Positions 26,265 through 35,375 of a DNA stretch of 64,000 nt are shown here, piece by piece (the first letter of the stretch is position 1; each line of letters starts with the position of its first letter). The DNA is from JAVKFY01 sp040223615 (GTDB taxonomy: Bacteria > Pseudomonadota > Alphaproteobacteria > GCA-2731375). A program made the position numbers and the translations under genes. A model generated the notes under the pieces. The model did no database searches, had not been told where the DNA came from, and was given only the letters and a program-made list of their open reading frames with translations. The DNA lies in assembly GCA_040223615.1 (NCBI GenBank), contig JAVKFY010000036.1, positions 21,780 to 85,779 on the forward strand, in the 5' to 3' direction.

Positions 26265-26396
26265 ATTTCTCTCCAAGGTTGTATATAATTCATAAAATAC
26301 ATCCTGAAGTTGACCATAACAAACAATTTCGAATGCGAGATCCAGTTCCTCCTTCGCGAGCTTCGACCATGGCCCATTTGCCACATGCCCCATGCT

Positions 26397-28028
26397 TCAC
26401 TCGATAGAATGCGCGAGTTCCCGCTCGCGCAACTCCCGCCGGATCACCTTGCCGGACGCGGTGACCGGGATTTCGGCGATGAACTCGATGGCCCGGGGCA
26501 CTTCGTGGCGGGCCAGGCGGGCGCGGACGTGGGCGCGGAGTTCCTCCACCAGTTCGTCGGAGCCGGCGTGGCCGTCGGCGGGAACGACGAAGGCCTTGAT
26601 GGATTCGGTGCGGACCGGGTCGGGCACGCCGACGACGGCGGCCAGGCGCACCGCCGGGTGGCCGAGCAGGCAGTCCTCGATCTCGCCGGGGCCGATGCGG
26701 TAGCCGGACGAGGTGATGACGTCGTCGGTGCGGCCGACGAACCAGGTGAAGCCGTCCTCGTCCTTGACCCCGCGGTCGCCGGTCAGCAGCCAGTCGCCGG
26801 CATATTTCTCCGCCGTCGCCTGTGGGTTGTTCCAGTATTCCAGCAGCATCACCGGGTCGGGCCGGGCGAACGCGATATGGCCCTCCTCGCCGGCCGGCAG
26901 CTCGTTGCCCTCGTCGTCGACGATGCCCATGACGTGGCCCGGCGTGACCCGGCCGAGCGAGCCATAGTGCGGGTCCATCAGCTTCGGCAGGTGGCCCATG
27001 CACATGTTGCACTCGGTCTGGCCGTAGCCCTCGCCGACCTTGATGCCGAAGCGCTCTTCGGCCCAGGCCAGGGTGTCGGCGCCGACGCTCTCGCCGCCGC
27101 TGAACAGGCTGCGCAGCATCGTCTTCGGCGGGTTCGGCACCTGGCGCATCAGCTTCAGCATGGTCGGCACCAGCAGCGCGTTGCGCACCTCGTGGCGCGC
27201 CATCATCGCCATCGCCGCCTCCGGGTCGAACCGGCCGGCGGTGCGGAAGGCCAGCACCGGCTTGCCGTGGCGCCAGGCCGGCATCAGCACGTCCATCAGC
27301 CCGGCGATCCAGGCCCAGTCGGCCGGCGACCACATGATGTCGCCGTCCTGGCCGAAGAAGTCGGTGAGCACGTCGAAGCCCGGCACCTGGCCGCAGAAGC
27401 CGCGATGCGCGTGCAGGGCGCCCTTCGGCTGGCCCGTCGTGCCCGACGTGTAGATCAGGAAGGCCGGCTCTTCCTTGTCGGTGTCGATGGTGGCGAAGCT
27501 GTCGCGGGCGCGCTCCAGCAACATATGGAAGTCGTCGGCGCCGGACTCCGCGCCGTCGGTCAGCAACACCGTGCCCAGGTCCGGCAGCTGGTCGCGGATC
27601 GGCACGATCTTGGAATAGTTGGCGCGGTCGGTGAGCAGCGCCTTGGCGCCGCAGTCGCCCAGCCGGAACCGCAACGCATCCATCTCGAACAGCGTGTAGA
27701 GCGGCACCGAGATCGCGCCCAGCTTCCAGCAGGCCAGGTGCGCCGCCGCCGTCTCCGGCCCCTGCCCGAGCAGGATACCGACCCGGTCGCCCTTGGCGAT
27801 GCCGATCCCGGCCAGCAGGTTGGCGGCGCGGTTCGCGAGCCGCTGCATGTCGCGGAAGCTGTAGCGGGTGACCTGCCCGTCCGCCGCCTCGAAGATCAGC
27901 GCCAGCGCGTCGGGCTGCGTCGCAGCGTGGCGGTCGCAGACATCGGCGGCGATGTTGTAGCGCTCCGGAATGTCCCAGCGGAACGAGCTGTAGACCTCTT
28001 CGTAGGTGGCGGCCGGTTTCGGATGCAT
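26397..28028 (-). CDS. AMP-forming acyl-CoA synthetase, medium-chain/acetyl-like
   Basis: 543 residues. Activates a carboxylic acid with ATP and CoA. ANL-family motifs: LIYTSGTTGQPKG (A3, about 178-190), GEGYGQTEC (A5), YAGDWLLTGDRG and FVGRTDDVITSSGYRIGPGEIE (A7/A8), and catalytic Lys in ASGKVIRREL (A10). Start MHPKPAATYEEVYSSFRWDIP, with AGAAG before ATG 28028. Divergent from trmFO by 66 bases. Its 3' end is echoed by the remnant at 25232-25315 across the AT-rich islet. The acid substrate cannot be told. Confidence 0.93.
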   Translation of the reverse strand: MHPKPAATYEEVYSSFRWDIPERYNIAADVCDRHAATQPDALALIFEAADGQVTRYSFRDMQRLANRAANLLAGIGIAKGDRVGILLGQGPETAAAHLACWKLGAISVPLYTLFEMDALRFRLGDCGAKALLTDRANYSKIVPIRDQLPDLGTVLLTDGAESGADDFHMLLERARDSFATIDTDKEEPAFLIYTSGTTGQPKGALHAHRGFCGQVPGFDVLTDFFGQDGDIMWSPADWAWIAGLMDVLMPAWRHGKPVLAFRTAGRFDPEAAMAMMARHEVRNALLVPTMLKLMRQVPNPPKTMLRSLFSGGESVGADTLAWAEERFGIKVGEGYGQTECNMCMGHLPKLMDPHYGSLGRVTPGHVMGIVDDEGNELPAGEEGHIAFARPDPVMLLEYWNNPQATAEKYAGDWLLTGDRGVKDEDGFTWFVGRTDDVITSSGYRIGPGEIEDCLLGHPAVRLAAVVGVPDPVRTESIKAFVVPADGHAGSDELVEELRAHVRARLARHEVPRAIEFIAEIPVTASGKVIRRELRERELAHSIE

Positions 28029-28094
28029 GGTGTTTCTTCTGTAACGTGATGGCCGGTTGCGCCGACGCCCCGGGCGGCGTAAGCCTCGCCGACG

Positions 28095-29450
28095 ATGACA
28101 CAACCGATCCACATCATAGGCGGCGGTCTGGCCGGTTCGGAAGCCGCGTGGCAGGCGGCGCGGGCCGGCGTGCCGGTGGTGCTGCACGAGATGCGCCCCG
28201 TGCGCGGCACCGAGGCGCACCAGGGCGGCGGGCTGGCCGAACTGGTCTGCTCCAACTCGTTCCGCTCCGACGACGCCGCGCACAACGCCGTCGGCCTGCT
28301 GCACGAGGAGATGCGGCGGTGCGGCTCCCTGATCCTGGCCTGTGCCGACCAGCACAAGGTGCCGGCCGGCGGCGCGCTGGCGGTCGACCGCGAGCATTTC
28401 TCCGCCGCGGTGCAGGCGGCGCTGGAGGGGGAACCGCTGGTCGAGATCGCGCGCGAGGAGATCGACGGCCTGCCGCCGGCAGCCTGGGACAGCGTGATCG
28501 TCGCCACCGGGCCGCTGACCTCGCCAGGATTGGCGCAGGCAATCCGCGACCTCACCGGCGAAGAGTCACTGGCCTTCTTCGACGCCATCGCGCCGATCGT
28601 GCATCGCGACAGCATCGACATGGACAAGGCGTGGTTTCAATCGCGGTACGACAAGATCGGCCCCGGCGGCACCGGGCGTGACTACATCAACTGCCCGATG
28701 GACAAGGCCCAGTATGACGGCTTCATCGCCGCGCTGCTGGCAGCGGAGAAGACCGCGTTCAAGGACTGGGAGCGCGACACGCCGTACTTCGAAGGCTGCC
28801 TGCCGATCGAGGTGATGGCCGAGCGCGGGCCAGAGACGCTGCGCTACGGGCCGATGAAGCCGGTCGGCCTGACCAATCCGCACGACCCGGAGAAGCCCTG
28901 GGCGGTGGTTCAGCTACGGCAGGACAACAAGCTGGGCACGCTCTACAACATCGTCGGCTTCCAGACCAAGCTGAAGCATGGCGAACAGGGCCGCGTGTTC
29001 CGCGCCATCCCCGGCCTGGAGAACGCGCAGTTCGCGCGGCTGGGCGGCATCCACCGCAACACGTTCCTCAACAGCCCGCGCCTGCTGGACCAGACCTGTC
29101 GCCTCAAGGCCGAGCCGCGCCTGCGCTTCGCCGGCCAGGTGACCGGCGTGGAGGGCTATGTCGAGAGCGCCGCCATCGGCCTGCTGACCGGACGCTTCGC
29201 CGCCGCCGAACGACTCGGCCTGGCGCCGTCGCGGCCGCCGGAGACGACGGCGCTGGGCGCGCTGATCGGCCACATCACCGGCGGCGCGGAGAGCGACACC
29301 TTCCAGCCGATGAACGTGAACTTCGGCCTGTTCCCGCCGCTCGACCTGCCGCGCAAGGAACGCAAGGGCCGCGCCGGCAAGGAACGCGTCAGCGCCCGCG
29401 CGCTGGCCGACCTCGATGCCTGGCTTGGCCGGGCTCAGGCGGCGGAGTAG
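28095..29450 (+). CDS. trmFO: Folate/FAD-dependent tRNA(uracil-54) methyltransferase
   Basis: 451 residues. Makes m5U54 in the T-loop using methylenetetrahydrofolate. FAD site HIIGGGLAGSEAAWQ at 5-19, then HEMRPVRGTEAHQGGGLAELVCSNSFRSDD with the redox Cys near 51, and the second Cys in YFEGCLPIEVMAERG (about 235). Later PMNVNFGLFPPL completes the family signature. Length is standard. The first ATG, 66 bases from the divergent acyl-CoA synthetase start, was used. Confidence 0.96.
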   Translation: MTQPIHIIGGGLAGSEAAWQAARAGVPVVLHEMRPVRGTEAHQGGGLAELVCSNSFRSDDAAHNAVGLLHEEMRRCGSLILACADQHKVPAGGALAVDREHFSAAVQAALEGEPLVEIAREEIDGLPPAAWDSVIVATGPLTSPGLAQAIRDLTGEESLAFFDAIAPIVHRDSIDMDKAWFQSRYDKIGPGGTGRDYINCPMDKAQYDGFIAALLAAEKTAFKDWERDTPYFEGCLPIEVMAERGPETLRYGPMKPVGLTNPHDPEKPWAVVQLRQDNKLGTLYNIVGFQTKLKHGEQGRVFRAIPGLENAQFARLGGIHRNTFLNSPRLLDQTCRLKAEPRLRFAGQVTGVEGYVESAAIGLLTGRFAAAERLGLAPSRPPETTALGALIGHITGGAESDTFQPMNVNFGLFPPLDLPRKERKGRAGKERVSARALADLDAWLGRAQAAE

Positions 29451-29530
29451 ATGCCTGCCCGTGCCGCGTCATCCCGGCGCGCGTCGCGAGGCCCGGGATC
29501 GCCGGTCGATGACACGTAAACCGCAAGCCG

Positions 29531-29557
29531 GTCATGCCGGGTCGAGCCCGGCATGAC
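29531..29557. repeat. Perfect 11-bp hairpin after trmFO, REP-like
   Basis: GTCATGCCGGG (29531-29541), loop TCGAG, CCCGGCATGAC (29547-29557). This is a common alphaproteobacterial intergenic palindrome. A second looser one, GTCATCCCGG...CCCGGGAT, lies at 29467-29499. Either may act as a terminator for trmFO, though no T-run follows. Confidence 0.55.
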
Positions 29558-29626
29558 GCTTCCGTGGCGAGCACCTTTCGATCCCGCCGGAACCATCGCC
29601 CTGCCGCCTTGCGCTAACACCGTCGC

Positions 29627-30376
29627 ATGCTGACCGACCTTTCGATGCTGGCGCTGGTCGCCGGGACCTTTCTGCTCGCCGGATTCGTGAAGGGCGTGGT
29701 CGGGCTCGGCCTGCCCGCCGTCTCGCTCGGCATCCTGACCGCGACCATCGGCCTGCCGCCGGCGATGGCGATCCTGCTCATTCCTTCCTTCGCCACCAAC
29801 CTGTGGCAGGCGGTCGACGGCGGCCACGGGCGCATGCTGCTGCGCACGCTGTGGCCGTTCCTGGTGCCAGCGGTCGGTTGCGTGTGGCTGGGCGCGCATG
29901 CGCTGCGCGCCGTCGACATCGACTTGCTGGCCGCGCTGCTCGGCCTGCTGCTGGTGATCTACGCCAGCTTCGGGCTGCTGCGGCCGTCCTTCCGGGTGTC
30001 GCGCAGGAACTACGCGGTGGCGGTGATCTGCGGGCTGATCAACGGCGTGTTGTCCGGCATGACCGGCTCGTTCGTGGTGCCGGGAGCGTTCTACCTGCAG
30101 GCCATCGGCCTGACTCGCGACCAGCTGGTGCAGGCGATGGGCATCGTGTTCACCGCGTCGACGACGATGCTGGCCTTCGCGCTCGGCGGGCAGCAGTTGT
30201 TGACCTGGGAACTGGGGGTCGTGTCGGGCATCGCACTGGTGCCGGCGCTGGCCGGCATGGCGATCGGCCAGGTGTTGCGCCGGCGACTGTCGGAAAGCGG
30301 CTTCCGACGCGTGTTCCTGCTCAGCCTGCTGGTGCTGGGCGGCTACATCCTGGTGCGATCGCTGTCGAGTCTCTGA
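29627..30376 (+). CDS. TSUP (TauE/SafE) family permease
   Basis: 249 residues, mostly membrane: about seven to eight helices, starting LVAGTFLLAGFVKGVVGLGLPAVSLG, the family's GxxGxGxP-type first signature, and repeated in the second half at VICGLINGVLSGMTGSFVVPG. TSUP proteins export or import sulfite, sulfoacetate or related organosulfur anions. No neighbouring sulfur gene helps to specify the substrate. It precedes the DNA glycosylase gene by 38 bases. Confidence 0.88.
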   Translation: MLTDLSMLALVAGTFLLAGFVKGVVGLGLPAVSLGILTATIGLPPAMAILLIPSFATNLWQAVDGGHGRMLLRTLWPFLVPAVGCVWLGAHALRAVDIDLLAALLGLLLVIYASFGLLRPSFRVSRRNYAVAVICGLINGVLSGMTGSFVVPGAFYLQAIGLTRDQLVQAMGIVFTASTTMLAFALGGQQLLTWELGVVSGIALVPALAGMAIGQVLRRRLSESGFRRVFLLSLLVLGGYILVRSLSSL

Positions 30377-30414
30377 TTGTTCCTCTTTTGTACCGACACG
30401 GTTAGACTGCGGCG

Positions 30415-31614
30415 ATGAGCGTCGAGTCGACACCGCTTCGAATCGCCGCCGCCGACGGCCGGCGGCTGATCCTGGCGTTGCAGGGTCTGGCCGCGCCGCC
30501 GCGCCGGCGGCTCGACGGCGACCAGTTGCACGCTCTGATCGGCGATCTCGGCTACGTCCAGGTCGACTCGATCCAGTGGGTCGAGCGCGCCCACCACATG
30601 ATCCTGGCAAGCCGGCGCGAGACCTACCGCCCGGAACACCTGCGCCGGCTGCTGGAGGACGAGGCGCGGCTGTTCGAGAACTGGACGCACGACGCCTCGA
30701 TCATCCCGGCCGACTACTTCCCCTACTGGAACCGCAAGTTCAGCCGTGAAGGCGAAGCGATCCGGCAGCGCTTCATCCGCTGGCGCGGGCACGACGCGGT
30801 CGAGGCCGTCGAGGCGGTGATCGAACACATCCGCGATCATGGTCCGGTCATGGCGCGCGACCTGAACGACGCGCCGACCGGCAAGCAGCGCGGCTGGTGG
30901 GACTGGCACGCCGGCAAGACCGCGCTGGAATACCTGTGGCGCACCGGCCGGGTGATGATCGCCCGCCGGCAAGGCTTCCAGAAGGTCTACGAGCTGACCG
31001 AGCGGGTGTTGCCGGCGCACCTGCACGGCACCGAGGCCGACCACGACGCCTATGTCGACTGGGCCTGCCGCGGCGCCTTGCAGCGGCTGGGCTTCGGCTC
31101 GCCCGGCGACATCGCCCGGTTCTGGAATCTGGTCACCATCGACGAGGCGAAGGACTGGTGCCAGCGCCACCTGGGCCGCGAGGCGGTGCCGGTCGTGGTG
31201 GAAACCGCCGACGGTTCGCGACCGAAGCAGCTCCTGGCCCGGCCGGACATCGAGGCGCTGCTCGCCGACCTGCCGCCGCCGCCGCCGCGGCTGCGCGCGC
31301 TGAACCCGTTCGATCCCGTGCTGCGCGACCGCAACCGGCTGAACTGGCTATTCGGCTTCGACTATCGGATCGAGATTTTCGTGCCGGCGCCGCAGCGGAA
31401 GTACGGCTACTACATCTTCCCGTTGCTGGACGGGGACCGGCTGATTGGCCGGCTGGACATGAAGGCCGAACGCAGCGCCGACACGCTGGCCGCCAGCAAG
31501 CTGTGGCTGGAGCCAAAGCAGAAATGGAGCGCCGCGCGCCAGAAACGCCTGGAAGCGGAGCTGGAACGGCAGCGCAAACTGGTCGGGTTGGGACATTTCA
31601 CCGCACCGGGGTGA
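30415..31614 (+). CDS. YcaQ-type crosslink-repair DNA glycosylase
   Basis: 399 residues, winged-helix HTH_42 (AlkX/YcaQ) family, whose E. coli member unhooks DNA interstrand crosslinks. The catalytic Q-x-D motif is present as YVQVDSIQWVERAHHMIL (about 46-63). Further family blocks are ENWTHDASIIP, NPFDPVLRDRNRLNWLFGFDYRIEIFVP and RKYGYYIFPLLDGDRLIGRLDMKAER. Length is typical. The last 17 bases overlap the 3' end of the convergent agmatine-deiminase-type gene. Confidence 0.88.
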   Translation: MSVESTPLRIAAADGRRLILALQGLAAPPRRRLDGDQLHALIGDLGYVQVDSIQWVERAHHMILASRRETYRPEHLRRLLEDEARLFENWTHDASIIPADYFPYWNRKFSREGEAIRQRFIRWRGHDAVEAVEAVIEHIRDHGPVMARDLNDAPTGKQRGWWDWHAGKTALEYLWRTGRVMIARRQGFQKVYELTERVLPAHLHGTEADHDAYVDWACRGALQRLGFGSPGDIARFWNLVTIDEAKDWCQRHLGREAVPVVVETADGSRPKQLLARPDIEALLADLPPPPPRLRALNPFDPVLRDRNRLNWLFGFDYRIEIFVPAPQRKYGYYIFPLLDGDRLIGRLDMKAERSADTLAASKLWLEPKQKWSAARQKRLEAELERQRKLVGLGHFTAPG

Positions 31615-32635
31615 TCGGGCCCTCGGGTTGCTGCTGGGTGATGCAGTGCAGGCCGCCGCCGCCCTCGACGATGATCGAGGCGTCGATCTGGACCACCACG
31701 CGGTCCGGGAAGACGCGGCCGATGATGGTGGCGGCCGCGTCGTCGGCGGAATCGTCGAAGCGCGGCACGATCACCGCGCCGTTGGCGATGTAGAAGTTCA
31801 CGTAGGAACGCGACAGCGGCCCGTGCTGGCCCAGCGCCGGCGACGGGTGCGGCAGCTCGATGATCTCCAGCGTCCGCCCGGCAGCGTCGGTTGCCTGTGC
31901 CAGGCGGTCACGGTTGGCCACGAGGCGAGCGAAGCTGGGGTCGTCCTCGCGCTCGGGCATCGCCACCATGACCACGCCGGGCGCAACGAAGCGGGCGCAG
32001 TTGTCGATGTGACCATCGGTCTCGTCGTACATCAGGCCGCTTTCCAGCCAGACCATCCGCCGGGCCCCGAGGTGCAGGGCCAGCCGTTCCTCGACCTGTT
32101 CGCGCGACAGCGTCGGATTGCGGTTGTCGTTCAGGATCGATTCCTCGGTGGCCAGCACGGTGCCGGCGCCGTCGACATGCACCGCCCCGCCTTCCAGCAC
32201 CAGCGGACCGTCATAGCAGCGCATGCCAAGCCGATCGGCGATGGTCCGGGCCAGGGCGGCGTCCCTGTCGTAGGGGTGGTAGCGGTTGCCCCAGGCGTTG
32301 AAGCGCCAGGCCACGGCGGCGACCGCGCCGTCCGCGTCGGTCACGAAAGTGGGGCCGCTATCGCGGGTCCAGCTGTCGTCGATCGGCAACGGCACGACCT
32401 CGACATTCTTGCCCAGCAACAGCCGCGCCTCGGCCTCGATCCCCGGCGGCACGATCATCGCCACCGGCTCGTAGGCGGCAATGGCACGGGCGACACCGGC
32501 ATAGGCCTGGCAGGCCAGCGGGTGCAGTTCGCGCCACAGTTCGGTGCGCGCCGGCCAGGCCAGCCAGCAACGCGCGTGCGGCATCCACTCCGCCGGCATC
32601 GCGAAACCGTCCAGCGCCGGTAACGGCCCATCCAT
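31598..32635 (-). CDS. Agmatine deiminase-family protein
   Basis: 345 residues of the guanidino-group-modifying superfamily; the named member turns agmatine into N-carbamoylputrescine. Visible: MPAEWMPHARCWLAWP start, IDDSWTRDSGPTFV, the His in DETDGHIDNCARF, and the nucleophilic Cys in EGGGGLHCITQQQP near the C-terminus. The His/Cys/Asp/Glu set is complete. ATG 32635 was chosen as the first start giving the family N-terminus; an in-frame extension reaches 32710. The 3' end overlaps the convergent glycosylase gene. No putrescine-pathway neighbours are present. Confidence 0.9.
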   Translation of the reverse strand: MDGPLPALDGFAMPAEWMPHARCWLAWPARTELWRELHPLACQAYAGVARAIAAYEPVAMIVPPGIEAEARLLLGKNVEVVPLPIDDSWTRDSGPTFVTDADGAVAAVAWRFNAWGNRYHPYDRDAALARTIADRLGMRCYDGPLVLEGGAVHVDGAGTVLATEESILNDNRNPTLSREQVEERLALHLGARRMVWLESGLMYDETDGHIDNCARFVAPGVVMVAMPEREDDPSFARLVANRDRLAQATDAAGRTLEIIELPHPSPALGQHGPLSRSYVNFYIANGAVIVPRFDDSADDAAATIIGRVFPDRVVVQIDASIIVEGGGGLHCITQQQPEGPITPVR

Positions 32636-32811
32636 CAGCTGGGTCCATCCATCAGCGGTCCGCCCGGCAGCGACATGTTGCGCGCATTCCCATGGTATCG
32701 CCCATAACACAGGCGCCGGCGACGGGCCAAGATTGCCCGCGTGCGCGAACGCCGCCGGCCGGTTAAGCTAAGCCAGGAGCAACCCCGAAAGCAGCAGGAG
32801 CTCGCCCGCCC

Positions 32812-33279
32812 ATGGCAGGACGCATCGATGCACGTTTGTCCGAAATCGGCCTCACCATTCCCGACGCCCCGTCGCCGGCGGCCAACTACGTGCCCTACGT
32901 CATCGTCGGCAACATGGTCTACGTCGCCGGCCAGGTGCCGTTCGTCGATGGCAAAATCGCCAAGACCGGCAAGGTCGGCCAGGACCTCGACACGGCCGAG
33001 GCCAAGACCATCGCGCGGATCTGCGCGGTCAACATCGTCGCCCAGGTGAAGGCGGCGTGCGGCGGCGACCTGGACAAGGTGAAGCGCTGCGTCGAGGTCG
33101 GCGGCTTCGTGAACTGCGTTGACGGCTACGGCGAGCAGCCGGAGGTGATCAACGGCGCCAGCGACCTGATGGTCGAGGTGTTCGGCGATGCCGGCCGGCA
33201 CGCCCGCTTCGCCGTCGGCACCAACGCGCTGCCGCGCAACGTGCCGGTCGAAGTCAAGGCGGTGTTCGAGATCAGCTAG
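32812..33279 (+). CDS. RidA/YjgF family protein
   Basis: 155 residues, the longer YjgF_endoribonuc type that forms trimers and hydrolyses reactive enamines or imines, or has a related role. Blocks: VGNMVYVAGQVPFVDGKI, GDLDKVKRCVEVGGFVNC and HARFAVGTNALPRNVPVEVKAVFEI. The Arg and Glu of the active site are there (PRNVPVEV). It begins six bases ahead of the COG3146 gene's leader, and the two are probably one operon, a pairing often seen in alphaproteobacteria. Confidence 0.92.
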   Translation: MAGRIDARLSEIGLTIPDAPSPAANYVPYVIVGNMVYVAGQVPFVDGKIAKTGKVGQDLDTAEAKTIARICAVNIVAQVKAACGGDLDKVKRCVEVGGFVNCVDGYGEQPEVINGASDLMVEVFGDAGRHARFAVGTNALPRNVPVEVKAVFEIS

Positions 33280-33285
33280 TCCACC

Positions 33286-34461
33286 ATGGCCGGACCTGAA
33301 GCCTCCGTCGTCCTCAAGGCTCTGAACCGCATCGCCGACGTGCCGGCGGCGGAGTGGGATGCGTGCGCCGGCACCGAGAACCCGTTCGTCAGCCACGCCT
33401 TCTTGTCCGCCCTGGAAGACTCGGGATGCGTCAGGCCGGAGACCGGCTGGGGCCCCTATCACCTGTTGATGGAAGACGAGGACGGCCACGCGGTCGGCGC
33501 GGTGCCGATGTATCTGAAGGGGCACAGCCAGGGCGAATACATCTTCGACCACGGCTGGGCCAACGCGCTGGAGCGCGCCGGCGGGCGCTACTATCCGAAG
33601 CTGCTGGTGGCGGTGCCGTTCGTGCCGGCGAGCGGGCCGCGGCTGCTGGTCCGGCCCGGGCCGAACGAGACGGAGATACGCGAGCACCTGATCACCGGAT
33701 CGATCGAGGCGGCGAAGCAGCTCGGCACCTCGACCTTGCATTTCAACTTCGTCACCGAGCCGGAGTGGCAGCGGCTCGGCGCGCGCGGCCTGCTGCAGCG
33801 CACCGGCGAGCAGTTCCACTGGTACAACCGCGACTACGAGAGCTTCGACGGCTTCCTGGACGACCTGTCGTCACGCAAGCGCAAGACCATCCGCAAGGAA
33901 CGCCGCGCGGCGATGGAGTCGGACATCGAGATCGAGGTCTATCAAGGTGACACGCTGCGCGAAGAGCACTGGGACGCGTTCTACCGCTTCTACATGGACA
34001 CCGGCAGCCGCAAGTGGGGCCGGCCGTACCTGAACCGGCAGTTCTTCAGCCTGGTCAGCGAGCGGATGGGCGAGCGGATCGCGCTGATCATGTGCCGGCG
34101 CAACGGCGCCTGGATCGCCGGCGCGCTGAACTTCGTCGGCTCGGATTGCATCTACGGCCGGCACTGGGGCTGCGTGGAGGACCACCGGTTCCTGCATTTC
34201 GAGGCCTGCTATTACCGCGCCATCGACTACGCGATCGAACACAAGCTGGCGCGCGTTGAGGCCGGCGCGCAGGGCCCGCACAAGCTGGCCCGCGGCTACC
34301 TGCCGACGCACATCTATTCCGCGCACTGGATCGAGAACCCGAGCTTCCGCCGCGCCGTCGAGGATTACCTGGAGCACGAGCGCGCCGAGGTCGACCGCGA
34401 GATCGAGTACCTGGAGGACTACGCCCCGTTCAGGAAGGGCGAGCGGCCCGGCGAGACCTGA
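33286..34461 (+). CDS. COG3146 GNAT-like acyltransferase
   Basis: 391 residues, two tandem GNAT-type halves as in the Fem/peptidoglycan-biosynthesis-like COG3146 family. Blocks: NPFVSHAFLSALEDSGCV, YIFDHGWANALERAGGRYYPKL, SRKRKTIRKERR, LIMCRRNGAWIAGALNF, then ARVEAGAQGPHKLARGYLP. The acceptor is not known for this family; aminoacyl or acyl transfer is inferred from fold. It follows the RidA gene by six bases. Confidence 0.88.
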   Translation: MAGPEASVVLKALNRIADVPAAEWDACAGTENPFVSHAFLSALEDSGCVRPETGWGPYHLLMEDEDGHAVGAVPMYLKGHSQGEYIFDHGWANALERAGGRYYPKLLVAVPFVPASGPRLLVRPGPNETEIREHLITGSIEAAKQLGTSTLHFNFVTEPEWQRLGARGLLQRTGEQFHWYNRDYESFDGFLDDLSSRKRKTIRKERRAAMESDIEIEVYQGDTLREEHWDAFYRFYMDTGSRKWGRPYLNRQFFSLVSERMGERIALIMCRRNGAWIAGALNFVGSDCIYGRHWGCVEDHRFLHFEACYYRAIDYAIEHKLARVEAGAQGPHKLARGYLPTHIYSAHWIENPSFRRAVEDYLEHERAEVDREIEYLEDYAPFRKGERPGET

Positions 34462-34516
34462 CAGTCGGCGGCTCCGCAACGGCCGCTGCAGACATGACGA
34501 GAAGGAGAAGGCGAGC

Positions 34517-34891
34517 ATGCAGAGACGGGATTTCCTGCGCATGGCCACCCTTGGTGTCATCGCAATCGCCGCCGGGCGGGCGGAAGCCCACCACGGCTGG
34601 GGCTGGGCCACCGACGAGGAGTTCGAGATCTCCGGCGTCGTGGAATCAATCCGGCTGGGCAACCCGCATGGCGAGGTCGACATCGTCGTCGACGGCGCAC
34701 TTTGGACCATCGAGGTCGGGCAGCCCTGGCGCAACGAGCGCGCCGGCTTGACCGCGGAGCGCCTGGCCAAGGGGACGACAATCCTGGTGCACGGTCACCG
34801 CTCCAAGAAGCCCGACGCGCGGCTGGTGAAGGCCGAACGCGTGGTGATCGCCGGCAAGAACTACGATCTGTACCCGGAACGGGAGTCGTAG
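34517..34891 (+). CDS. DUF6152 exported protein
   Basis: 124 residues. The signal peptide begins MQRRDFLRMATLGVIAIAA with an RRDFLR twin-arginine-like motif, cut after RAEA. The mature part starts HHGWGWATDEEFEISGVV and is a small beta protein with a nucleic-acid-like OB look (GVVESIRLGNPHGEVDIVV). DUF6152 function is unknown. GGAG lies before ATG 34517. It is nine bases ahead of the DUF6644 membrane gene, and the two usually travel together. Confidence 0.82.
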   Translation: MQRRDFLRMATLGVIAIAAGRAEAHHGWGWATDEEFEISGVVESIRLGNPHGEVDIVVDGALWTIEVGQPWRNERAGLTAERLAKGTTILVHGHRSKKPDARLVKAERVVIAGKNYDLYPERES

Positions 34892-34900
34892 CGCGCGCCG

Positions 34901-35368
34901 ATGCAGGGGCTGCTGGCCGGACTGGAAGCGACGCCGCTGGCGGCGGTGCTGCGCGGATCAGTCTGGCTCTACCCGCTGGTGAACGCGGCGCATATCGCCG
35001 GCATCGCCCTGCTGTTCGGCGCGATCACGGCCCTCGACCTGCGGCTGATCGGGCTCTGGCCGCGCCAGTCGGCGGCGGTGCTGTCCAGGGTTCTGACGCC
35101 GGTGGCGGTCGCCGGATTCGCGCTGGCGGCGTCGATGGGCGCGCTGCTCTTCATCTGCAAGGCATCGGAGTACGCCGCCGCCTCATTGTTCCAGGCGAAA
35201 ATGGCCGTCGTTGCCTTCGGCGTCGTCAACGCGGCCTTGGCGTGGCGCTGGATGCGGCACTCGGGCGCCGGCCAGGCGATCCCACGTCGGGTGCGCGCCG
35301 CAGCCGCCGCGTCGCTAGCGACGTGGCTATCCGCGATCCTGCTCGGCCGCCTGGTCGGCTACTTCTGA
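34901..35368 (+). CDS. DUF6644-type small membrane protein
   Basis: 155 residues with four transmembrane helices: VLRGSVWLYPLVNAAHIAGIA, LSRVLTPVAVAGFALAASMG, SLFQAKMAVVAFGVVNAALAW and the C-terminal helix LATWLSAILLGRLVGYF. A His in the first helix (NAAHI) is conserved in this group and could bind haem, but that is speculation. It is coupled to the DUF6152 gene and converges on clpA with a seven-base gap. Confidence 0.78.
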   Translation: MQGLLAGLEATPLAAVLRGSVWLYPLVNAAHIAGIALLFGAITALDLRLIGLWPRQSAAVLSRVLTPVAVAGFALAASMGALLFICKASEYAAASLFQAKMAVVAFGVVNAALAWRWMRHSGAGQAIPRRVRAAAAASLATWLSAILLGRLVGYF

Positions 35369-35375
35369 GCCGGCG

